A stretch of 64,000 nucleotides of DNA from Pegea sp. RAD2-039 (Eukaryota; Chordata; Thaliacea; Salpida; Salpidae), in NCBI GenBank assembly GCA_034620365.1, contig JAQGEQ010000058.1:620001-684000 (forward strand). Reading direction: 5' to 3'. The notes under the pieces are model-generated. The model saw only the letters and a program-made list of their open reading frames with translations. It did no database searches and had not been told where the DNA came from. How positions within the stretch are numbered: the first letter of the stretch is position 1; the number at the start of each line of letters is the position of its first letter. Of the stretch, positions 52,111 through 61,891 are shown one piece after another. The position numbers and the translations under genes were made by a program.

Positions 52111-53280
52111 GATTTGTTCCAAGTTTCACTTTTCTAACTTCACACAATGATTTTAAACGAGATTTTTTAAAATACTCAATTTTTAGAATTGTGTTTAAAA
52201 TATTTTAAAAGACCAGAATAGTCACCAGGCTTACTACTAAATTTTCATTTTAGGGAGTTTTAGGACGAATTTATTCTAATGTATTTACTGTACTGTTTTA
52301 AATGAACTTTTAATAAATGGCTTAATCTTAAGATTTGAACTTAATGCAAGAGTTTTAATAAATTTTAAATAATGATCTAACTTTAGATGAATTGAATATT
52401 AGTTTTAAAATTTTTAAGTTCACTAGAGTTTTGTATGATATAGGTAGTTCACTTAAATTTATTTGTTACTTCTTAACTTTTTATATTTTAATTAAAAGTA
52501 AATGCAGTGGTTAAAATGTAATCTAATTTATTGATTATTTTTAATTAATGAATTTATTTAATTAACACTAATATTGCTCTAATCTACATCTACTTTTCTT
52601 TTTATTTCAATAATGATAAAATGTTATAGCTGAATTAACCTTTAATAGCAAAATATATAAGATTACTTTTTCTGATAAAGCTCTTTAGTATAATAGCTTC
52701 AGTTTTAATTTTTTTATTATATCTTTAAAATTATTTTCATTCTTTTTTTAAATTTTGAATTATACTTGGTTTAGAGTAAACTTATGAAACTAAACCTAAA
52801 TTCTACTAAAACAGTATTACTGGAGAAAAATTATAAGATAGTCTTAAGTATCACGGTTTAGGATAATCAATACAGAAAAAATAAGAGGCATATGTAATGA
52901 AGTAGAAAATAAGAAAAAAATGAGGAACAGTTTAACTTTAATTTGGGATGGATGTTTGTGATAACAAGTTTTAACTTTGTCCAAATAATTCTGGTTTTAA
53001 AAGACTTAAAAATTTAGTATGAAGTAACTAAACCAGTTTTAAACAAATATTTTATTTGGTGATCCCATTTTAAGTCATGCGACATGAAAATACTCAAGCG
53101 CTAGTTAGATTTTGAAGAGTTATTTGTTAACACTGATTTAGTGTTAATTCAGTGATTATTAATTACTTGACCATTTCAAAGATTTTTATACTAATTACTT
53201 GCTTTAAAAATTTGAAAAACAATTTATGATTTGAACTTTCAAAATTTAAATTAAGCAAATTTTTTATAAAAGTTTTCAGA
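52111..53280. other. AT-rich spacer upstream of ALG14
   Basis: Nothing recognisable; holds the ALG14 promoter by position. Confidence 0.5.
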
Positions 53281-54654
53281 ATGGATAATATTTGTTGGAT
53301 TTTATTAAAATTTGTTCTTTCTCTTCTAATTCTCTTAAGTATCTTTACTTATTGGAAAAGAAAAAAACTTTTTAAAGTTAAAAAAAATTTTATCAAAGTT
53401 ATGGCAATTTGTGGATCAGGTGAGGATGTTATTTTGTTTTGTTATCAACAATTTGATTTTATTAGATGCAGTTTTGTGAGAATTGTCGGGATTATATAAT
53501 TTTGTTTTTGACAATCATTAAAAACTACCTAAAAAATCTTACATAAAATCTAACAGATTAAGCAGAAAATTAAGATTAAGAAACCACCAAAGTTAATCAC
53601 GTGTTAATTATTGTCATGACTTGTTAAACTAGTTAACTCATTGGTTTATGAAGCCAGGACAAATTATTGATAAATCTGGTGGTTAAGTTTTTAGGGTTCT
53701 TTTAGCAATCAACTAAATTGTATCTTGATTTAGGTGGTCATACAACAGAGATGATTAGATTAATAAATCATCTTCCTAAAGAATTTCATCCAATTCATTA
53801 CATTGTGGCTGATACTGATAGCTTGAGTGTAAAAAAAATAAAAGAATTTGAAGATTTGAGAGGATCAAAACCAACTGTTGACTACAACATACACATTATA
53901 TCAAGGTTTATACATCATATGTTTTTTTTGTATCTGTTTCTATATTTTAATAGATGTCGTGAAGTCTCTCAATCGTGGCTATCTACTGTTTTTACAACTT
54001 TAAAATCATCTATTTCTTCCTTTCCTATTGTCTGGAAGACAAAACCTGATTTGGTGTTATGTAATGGACCAGGCACTGGTGTACCCATTTGTCTAATAGC
54101 TAAACTATTTGAGGTAAATTTCTTCAATTCAAAGTAAATATTTTTTAGGTTACTTTTGATTGAATCCATTAAATATCTACAAAATTATTAAGTATATTTG
54201 AATTGGATTAAAGTAGAATATTTTGCCGCTTACGTAGTTTATATATCTAGCTTATTCTGTAACTGACAGTGGTATTGTTGGTATCGCTGTAACTTATCGT
54301 CTTTGCTAGTCGCTTTTTACAAATTGGATAAAGCTCTTTTAAAGAGTTATTATCATTACAATAAATATTTTCTATTTTGAATCATCTCTTTGCTATGAAT
54401 CATAAAAAATATTTAAACTTTCAAATTTTTTTCATAAATCAAAATTAATTTGCAGAAATAATCTGAATTTTTTTTCACAGATTATTGGAGTTCACCAAAG
54501 TGAAATTATTTTTATCGAAAGTATTTGTAGAGTAACCAGTTTGTCTATGACTGGAAAAATCCTTTACCCCATCGCATCAAAATTTTACGTTCAGTGGCCT
54601 CATTTGCAAACCAATTATCCGAGATCCATATATTTTGGTGGAAGAATTTCTTGA
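53281..54654 (+). CDS. ALG14: UDP-GlcNAc transferase subunit ALG14
   Basis: ALG14 anchors the catalytic subunit ALG13 to the cytosolic ER face for the second GlcNAc addition to dolichol-PP-GlcNAc. Exons: 53281-53419, 53734-53905, 53954-54113 and 54481-54654, 645 nt, 214 residues (human 216). The N-terminus has a membrane segment (about residues 5-22). The glycosyltransferase core reads GSGGHTTEMIRLINHLP, HYIVADTDSLS, SREV-like CREVSQSWLSTVFTTL, KPDLVLCNGPGTGVPICLIA, IESICRVTSLSMTGKIL and VQWPHL, and ends YFGGRIS. All phases agree. Intron 3 (54114-54480) contains an LTR-like repeat and is correspondingly longer than intron 2 (48 nt). Confidence 0.97.
54190..54360 (+). repeat. LTR-like dispersed repeat, copy 3, in ALG14 intron 3
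   Basis: Full-length match to the 57250-57432 copy: TATATTTGAATTGG start, AGTAGAATATTTTGCCGCTTA, CATTCTGT-like CTTATTCTGTAACTGAC, ATTATCATTACA end. Same strand as the host gene. Confidence 0.8.
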
Positions 54655-54678
54655 TGGTGTGTTTGAGTATGAATGCTG

Positions 54679-54684
54679 AAATAA
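54679..54684 (+). promoter_or_regulatory. Candidate poly(A) signal of ALG14
   Basis: AATAAA 25 bases after the stop codon. Confidence 0.6.
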
Positions 54685-55089
54685 ATTCAATTTTGAACAC
54701 ATAAGATTATATCTGTTGGTTTTTTATTAATAAAAAGTAGGATGAATCTGGCAAGATATTAAATAAAATAAATCTGAAAAAGAGTTTCAATTTTGTTAAG
54801 TTTTTTTTTATATGTTTACAGACTTAATGTGATTATAATAATTATATTATCATATAGTTTTTAAAATAATTATTTTAGAATAAAATAAATTCATTAAAGT
54901 TTTGAGTTTCTGTAATAAATGGTAAACTTCAGTAAAAAAAAATTAGTTAAAATATAAAAAATTAACAAAGATATAAAACCATTTTGGTGTTGTGTAATTA
55001 AAACTAACTGTGCTGTTATTTTTCTAGCAATAAATTAGAGGTTTTATTTGTTAAACTATAATTTCAAAGTTTGTAGAAAATTGAGATAA

Positions 55090-55495
55090 AACTTCTGAGC
55101 GAAATTTCATAAATTCCGAGATCTATCTATCCCCACAGGAAGTTTGTCGCTGTACTCAGTTTCTTTCTTGCAGCTCCTGTGACGATAACAGCTGTCTGTT
55201 TCGTTGCATAGCCTGGCTAGCGTGAAGAGCGGAACCCTGCTGCACGGGCAACAACTGGATATCAAGAATTTTTGTCCTTGCTTTGTGCTCTGGAGAGGTC
55301 ATTTCAGCTTCGTTGATAAAAACTGTATGAAGGATAAGGAAGATACTTTGAAGAAGAGGAAGGAACTTCAAAAACTTTTCTGCAGCCCACCCAGCGTAAC
55401 CGTATTCGATCTAAGTAGGGGATATTATTATAATTACATCAGAGGCTTTAAAACAGCTACTGCTCACCGTTCGTGCGTCCTTTGATGAGTGCTTT
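55090..55495. other. GC-richer patch, probably old transposon sequence
   Basis: Mixed-composition sequence within an AT-rich spacer. Both strands have an open frame of 70-93 codons (for example 55204-55485 plus), but neither resembles a family I know and both lack splice context. It lies shortly upstream of LINE copy C. Confidence 0.35.
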
Positions 55496-55799
55496 ACAAT
55501 TTTAAAAACGGTCTATTCAGGAAAATGTTAATAAATTTTCATTGAAATAAAAACTTTTATTCTATTTGCATAAGGTTCAGTAATCGAATAATTTTAGACA
55601 GCTAGTTTCATTCCATGAAATAAGGATTAAGAGTTGGGATCAAATTTTATCTAATAAGTGATATTATATATTATTTCTTTTTCAGTTAGAAATCGATCAA
55701 ACTCTTTTGGTTTTGTTACACTAAAAATTGATTAGAGTTTCTACTTGTAAATTTGTTACACTGAAAATCCTTGGTGAAAATAAAATTGAGGTTGATATT

Positions 55800-57249
55800 T
55801 CTACTTATTTGGAAGAAAGTTAAGACTAAAGTGGACCAGAACAAAAGAGGCCCGAACCTACGCTCCAACACGCAGAAATTAAAGACCACTTGTGACAAAA
55901 CTTCTTTATCAACACAAGATTGCAATGGCCGATCACGCATAAAAATTTGTGGTAAAGATCCATAATAGAATGAATTAAATACTTCTCCTGGTTTCATCTC
56001 ACCTGTAGTGATGTGAGCAAGAAAATTTATGAAATATTTGAAAACAACCAGATGAAGCAAATGGGATTTAAATGGTTCTGCATTAAATGTAGAACCATGG
56101 ACACAACAGCTCCCCCATCTAATTATAATTCAAACTTATTGTCCGACATCAGCAAATCTATATCAGCTGAATTGGCCAAACTTAAATCTGATATTGGAAA
56201 TGAAGTTGCCAAGATCAACGAACAAATTTCTAGTTTGTCTAAATCAATGGATGCCTCTACAAAGAAGCCTATCACATGAACCTCGGTGGTCGGTGATTCC
56301 GGTTCCGACAAAAATGCTAACATGGTGCAGCTTCCTGCCAAGAAGGTCACCGACACGCACAAAAAACTCACTTTGGACCGTGAGGACAGAGAAAACAATG
56401 TCATCATGTTTAATGTCTATGAGACTAATAAAGCTGGTGGCAATAAATTTTTTACAAACTGTGCTCTCAAGACCTTTATTTTGTCGAATTTTTAAAGATA
56501 TCAATGACTAGACTTGGAGCAAAAAGCTCAGATCATCAAAGACCGTTGAAAGTGTCCTTTCAGGAAAGTTGGGACAAACGCAAATTTCTCGCCAAGCTTT
56601 ATAAACTAAAACTTGAAAAGCAATTTTAGCGCATTACAGTAGCAAATAATATGTGTCGAGATGATCACTTATAAAATAAGCGTCTTCTAAAAGAGGCGTA
56701 CAACCGAAATCAGAAGGAACAACCAACTGATTTCCAATGCAAAGTTCGAGGTCCACCATGGGCTTTGAGAATTTTCAAGGTTTTTTTTTTCAAAAAACGG
56801 AAGTGGCAAATAACCACTGATCCTACATCTTCTTTTTTCAAACTTTCTCCGCACACAATTGTGAATACCATCCTTCCAGCCCAAGATATCAATTTACAGA
56901 AGCCCATCATCAAATCTCACAAGCGTCAAAAAGACAATTCTTCTATCACATTTGGTATGTTCTTCAACGTACGGTCGATTATTAACAAAATTTTTCCATT
57001 GAAAGTTCTTTTACAATCTCAAGATTTCACATTTGTTTTTATTACTGAAACTTGCTTGAAACTATTGTATCCTGATTATTTTCTGGTTGATTTTGATATT
57101 TTTTGTTTGTGTAATTTACAAAAATCGCTGGCACCGTAGATCGCCAGAATTCAGATAGATTCTATTAATTGTCCGGGATACAAAGATTATCGCTTTCGAT
57201 TGTAATTTTTCAAAATTCAAATTTTCTCATTTTTTGTACCTTCCTACTA
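55800..57249 (+). mobile_element. CR1-like LINE, copy C (ORF1 and start of endonuclease)
   Basis: ORF1 is better preserved than in copy B. A cysteine-containing module (CNGRSRIKICGKDP ... FKWFCIKCRTMD) fits a PHD-like zinc finger as found in ORF1 of some CR1/L2 elements. A coiled-coil stretch (SISAELAKLKSDIGNEVAKI) follows, then DREDRENNVIMFNVYETN and the GPPWALRIF block. The endonuclease begins at about 56950 (MFFNVRSI, FVFITETCLK) and is cut at 57249, exactly where the LTR-like repeat begins. Stops and frameshifts make it inactive. Confidence 0.85.
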
Positions 57250-57432
57250 TGTTATATTTGAATTGGGTGACAGTAGAACATTCTGACGCTTACATACATG
57301 TATTATCCCTTATTTTTTATATACCTAGCTCATTCTGTAGCTGACTGTGGGTTTGTTCGTAGCGTGTAGCGTTGTTAGTAGTCGCTCCTTACAATTGAAT
57401 AAGGCTCTCTTTGAATAGTTATTATCATTACA
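57250..57432 (+). repeat. LTR-like dispersed repeat, best copy 4 (possible solo LTR)
   Basis: 183 bp starting TGTTATATTTG and ending ATCATTACA, i.e. TGT...ACA ends; internal TTTTATATACC resembles a TATA box and AATAAGGCTC a poly(A) signal. Size, ends and order fit a solo LTR of a Ty3/gypsy-like element. No clear target-site duplication is seen and no internal retroelement region is present. Confidence 0.7.
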
Positions 57433-57959
57433 GTTCATTCAATTCTTTTTTTGGGCAAATTATTGCCATTTGTTTTAGCGTTATTGGAGTTTAGCAGCAG
57501 TTGAGATAGTTTCTTTTTGCAATATCTAATAGATCTGAATAAGGTTCTATTTATAAAAATACTGTAAAAAACTACATTAAAACAAAAATATACTTCTTCA
57601 AATACAATAAAGTGTTTTTCCGCAACAGTTTGCCTCATTTGGTGCTTGGTGATTATTTTACTGCGACAAGCACGCTGTAAACTGGTACTCTAGCAATAAA
57701 ATTTGGTTCATTTACACGGCTCACCTCTAGGGTTTGGGATAATCCAAACATATCTCTCAAAACCTAGGCTGAGAGCCTTTGTCTGCTACACTGTTGTACG
57801 CCAGCGAAACTTGAACTTTATCCAAAATAAACTCAACACTTTTCATTTTCGTTGTCTTAGCTGCATATTACGTTTAACGTGACAGAAAAAGATCTCAAAC
57901 AAGGAAGTCTTGAGGCGCACTGGTCTATCAATAATGTACAATATACTAATCTACTAATC
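57433..57959. other. Unexplained segment between LTR-like repeat and LINE copy D
   Basis: Contains a mixed-composition part (57640-57880) with inverted motif GTTTGGGATAATCCAAAC and the CTGCTACACT 10-mer seen at 48.96 kb. No coding signal. Confidence 0.4.
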
Positions 57960-58700
57960 TAATAAGGTTGTAAGAAAGTTGTGCACTCCTTCTCTTTCCT
58001 ACTCTGACATTCTTACAAATGTCTCTAAGATGACTGATCTTGACAATGCGGTCGATATAGTAACTAAAGCTACATCTTCTTTAAGACTATCAGTTTCAAA
58101 TACCTCTGATAAGATCCCATACCTTGCTTTAAATAAACTATTCCTCTCTATACTTAAATCTACTTTTTAACATCTCTCCATTAGTCCTTCCCTCAAGTTT
58201 TATCAACTCAGATGACACAAATTAATAAGCTCATATCACCTGGTACTTTAATCAAAGCAATTTTTTTTCATATTGCTCAATTAATACTTGGAACCAGCTG
58301 CCATCAGACATTGTCATGTCAGAATCACTCGTGTTGTTTAATCTGAAGTTGAACTGTTATAATATTGCCAACACTGCTATCTCTAAATTGTGATTCTTTT
58401 CATTTTTAAGATTATCACGATTCTATGTAATTATTCACTGTTCTATTCTATTGAGACTACAGATACGCCATGTTCACATACTTATTTGTATCTTAATTTT
58501 CCGCTCATATTTTTATTAAAAAATATTTTGGATATTTTTATCTTAATTTTATATAGTATTTATTATTATAACTAAATTATTATATAATTAAATGTATATA
58601 AAAGTTTAAATCAATCATTATTTAAGGTTATTTGTGAGAATGTGTATTAGGAGAAGTGCTTTTTTCAGTGTGTTTATTGTGATAAATAAACAAATTATAT
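57960..58700 (+). mobile_element. CR1-like LINE, copy D (3' part)
   Basis: From about 58170 it parallels the post-RT tail of copy A (CTCAAGTTTTATCAACTCAGATGACACA versus the same region at 2550; then ATATCACCTGGTAC and GGAACCAGCTG). It ends with a 3' UTR (TGTGAGAATGTGTATTAGGA) and TAAA-type repeats near 58690. An open frame at 57979-58170 may be an EN-RT linker joined to the tail by an internal deletion. C and D could be parts of one element split by later insertions. Confidence 0.75.
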
Positions 58701-60615
58701 CATTAAACTATATATTTTAACTATGTAATTTTATCATTAATTATTTCATTACCTTTTACTTAAAAACGATATTACTCTTAAATGAAGAAAAAGTTGAAGC
58801 AAATCTGGGAAGCTGATACAGGTGCTAGTAATCCTGGTTGCACTTTTATTTTTAAATAACTCTTTACAAGGAAAAGATAAGTAGTGTTTACTTTCATTAA
58901 ATATTTGCCTTTTTAAAACATAGCTTGCTAAAAAATATACTTTTTCAAATACTAGGAATGCATCAAAATGTTGGATTTTTAAGATATATCAAAAGCTTAT
59001 ACGCAACTTTGTTGTCAGGTTCAAACGTAGTATTGATGAGATGGATTATGTTTTAGTTTAAATGAACTTATTTGTTAACCCTATGATAGTAGACGCAAAT
59101 GCAGTTTCTGATTCTATTGTAATCAGCTTTTGAGTTGATATAAGTCTAAACGTGAAGATCTATTGAACTATCTCTTGTTTTAAGTGTGCTTAACGCTTTA
59201 GTACTATGATTAAATAGATAATCAATATTGCAGCTGACTTATTTTATGTTACTTTTGCAAATTTTATTATAATAATAACTTAATTGCACTCGCCTTAGCA
59301 TAATTGTTAGGTTAAAAAATCAAGCTCCACATTAAAAGTTCATTTTATTAACTTTTGGGAACTACTCGTATAAGAGTTTGATTTATTTTTGAAACTTAAT
59401 TACTGTAAAGCATCTTTGTAAGGCGAATCTCTTTTGAAATTAAAATCTTGAGCTTCAAAAGGTTAAAAGCCCCAAAAGGTTAAGTACATCAATAAAAAGA
59501 TAAAAGATTGATGATGTATCAGTATTATGAAAAATCCGGTAGCGGATTTTTATTAAATGAAAAAATTAATTCATGAAATTTTTATTTTAAAACTATTGAT
59601 CTCCAATTTCATGAAGCTTTTATATTTTGATGACTTTTTATAAATGGCGAAAACATTTGCAAAACTTTTTACAGAAATTTGTTTTTTTGGTAATGATAGG
59701 TATATAGATTTATTTCTGTATATTTTATTTTTTATACTTACCAAAAAGTATATTTGAAAAAATTTTATATTCTATTTTAAATAAACTATAAATAAAATTA
59801 TTTAAAATTTTTTTTGTTTGTTAATAAGTATAAGTATAAAACTAATATTTTATAAAATTTTTTTAAAAAAGTCACATAGCAAAATTAAAATCAATATAAA
59901 TATTATTAAAAGCAGAAGACAAATTTTTATTAAATTCACAATGTGATAAAAAATTTACACTTTTCAAAAAATATTTTGAATTTTTTAAAATTTGGAATTT
60001 AAAGATTGATAAAATAAATAAAATTTGTTTCTATTTCATTGGTTTGGAGAAAACTTCAAGTTTTAAAATCATATAATATATCTATGAAGATGACTAACAA
60101 TAATAAGTTTAATAGGTAAACACTGAAACTTCAAAAAGTTTACAAACGGCACAAACAGTTTTGTTTAAAAGTATGAAGTTGATAAACACAATTAGTAATA
60201 GAGGAAATTAGTGGTTAAAACTACATAACTAAATTTTATATTTGTTGATTCAAATAAAACTTTCGGAGATATGGGTTTGTCTATTTTTATATTAGAGTTT
60301 TTTTTAAGTTTAATAAAAATCAAAGTAGGAGGATTCATAAAGGATAAAAAAACACCTAAAAATGTTTTAATCTTCTATAACTGAACAAATCAGAAATAAA
60401 ATGAGGTCACCAGTTAAAACATCTTTTTAAATTTCAGGATTTGAAGACAAGTGAAAGGAATTTTTAGTAGGGGAAAAGACAATTAAAAAGCTTTTAAATC
60501 AAATAGCAAATTTTATAAATAGTAAAAGTTTAAATCTCGAAAATGCTTATATTTAAATCTAAACTTAATTAGCTAGGTCAACAAATCGTTCATCACTTCA
60601 AAATTCTCGGGATTA
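58701..60615. other. AT-rich spacer
   Basis: No recognisable gene, RNA or repeat. Confidence 0.5.
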
Positions 60616-60815
60616 GTCCTGCTTGGTGGCGAAGCGGTTACTACACCTAGCTACAAGGTACATCTAGCTAGGAAGTACCGGGTTCGACCCCAGGTGGAGA
60701 CATATAAAACTCCTGAGAAAAACCATAAAAAACTCCTGAGAATGTGTGTTAGTGAGATGTGCTCTCTTTAGGCACCCTCCTTCGCATTTATATATATAAA
60801 ATAAAAAAAAAAAAA
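60616..60815 (+). mobile_element. tRNA-derived SINE sharing the LINE 3' tail
   Basis: The head carries a good RNA polymerase III box A (TGGCGAAGCGG, 60627 on) and box B (GGTTCGACCCC, 60681 on) spaced as in a tRNA, but acceptor arms do not pair well, so it is not a functional tRNA. An anticodon-arm-like palindrome CCTAGCT...AGCTAGG separates them. The tail (GAGAATGTGTGTTAG, then CTCTCTTTAGGCACCCTCCT and TTCGCATTTAT) matches the 3' UTR of LINE copies A and D, followed by an A-rich end. A 14-bp AAAACTCCTGAGAA motif is duplicated at the junction. The partner LINE presumably supplies the reverse transcriptase. Confidence 0.85.
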
Positions 60816-61690
60816 ATTATCATGGATTAAATCTTTTTGCTTATAATTTAACATCAATTTTGCTTACTAGATATAATATGTTTTCGCATTTACGATAATT
60901 TCACAAATACTTGTAATATGAATAATAAAAGCTGCAAAATTTACTTATACACTATGTAATTCGAGTATTTGACAATAATCTACAACATAAAATGGAACAA
61001 TGAAAGAGGTAGTTATATAATATCAATACTAGAATAATCTTAGACAAACTAATCTTATTTATTTCCATCTCATATTATTGCCTGAACCTTCTGCTTTTAA
61101 CACAAACAACATTCTTTTTCTTACAATGTCTTAGAAAACTTATATATTAGCGAAAATGTTAACGCGAATGTGTTAAAAAACAAATTTATTTTTGGAACCA
61201 TTATTAATTCGAGGAAATCATAAGAAAGTAATTATTGACAATTTTATCAAAAAAGACATAAAACAAACTGATACTTTATTATTGACTCTGCTACTACTGC
61301 TTGTAAGCATCAACCGATGTTTGATATTTGTATCATTTTAAATTTTGTTTTTTAATAGAGCTTGTACTTTAAATTCTGTAATAGGATCAAAAAACTCTAT
61401 GAAAAATCGGCAAACTTTTATCGGATGAAATGTAAATTAAATTCAAATAATATGAATTGACTTTTTTATCTAACGTTTATATGCATAAATAGACATAACC
61501 TATCACATATCTAAATATACATTGATAAATTTTAGAAATCAAATTAGTGATAAGAACAATACTAGAAAGAAAAAAGGTTTTTAGGAAGATTAATTCAATA
61601 AGGAATAGAACAAATTTTAAGGATAAAAAAGAACGAATTACTGATATTTGCATAAAAAACTGTTTATGTTTTATTTGAAAATTCTGCACA
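60816..61690. other. AT-rich spacer
   Basis: No recognisable feature; includes an unsupported open frame at 61477-61689 (-). Confidence 0.45.
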
Positions 61691-61830
61691 GTCTAGAGTA
61701 ACAGTGACGCACAAGTCGACGAATTGGTAGTTGTACGTTATCCTATCACTTACTCTCTACCAAACACCACACCCCGCAACTAGTAGCCAGCTATTACAGT
61801 TCAAAAAAGCAGGTTGACGTCCAATATACC

Positions 61831-61891
61831 ATGATGGATATGGAATTGGAGAATATAGTTGCCAATACGGTGTATTTAAAAGCCAGAGAAG
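61831..61891 (+). CDS. GRK5/6: First coding exon of a GRK4/5/6-type receptor kinase (partial)
   Basis: The exon encodes MMDMELENIVANTVYLKARE and the first base of a Gly codon, then GTATTATT as donor. MELENIVANTVLLKAREG is the N-terminus of vertebrate GRK5 and GRK6, the amphipathic helix that docks on activated GPCRs, and the intron position right after it fits. Three extra residues precede the conserved Met, or translation starts at the third ATG-equivalent codon (61840). The upstream 140 bases are richer in G/C and fit a 5' UTR. The rest of the kinase was not found to 64000, so intron 1 is at least 2.1 kb and the gene continues beyond the window. Confidence 0.87.

Noticed and set aside
60616-60700. 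Functional tRNA gene
   Set aside because: Box A and box B are good, but the acceptor stem does not pair and a LINE-like tail follows; it is a SINE head.
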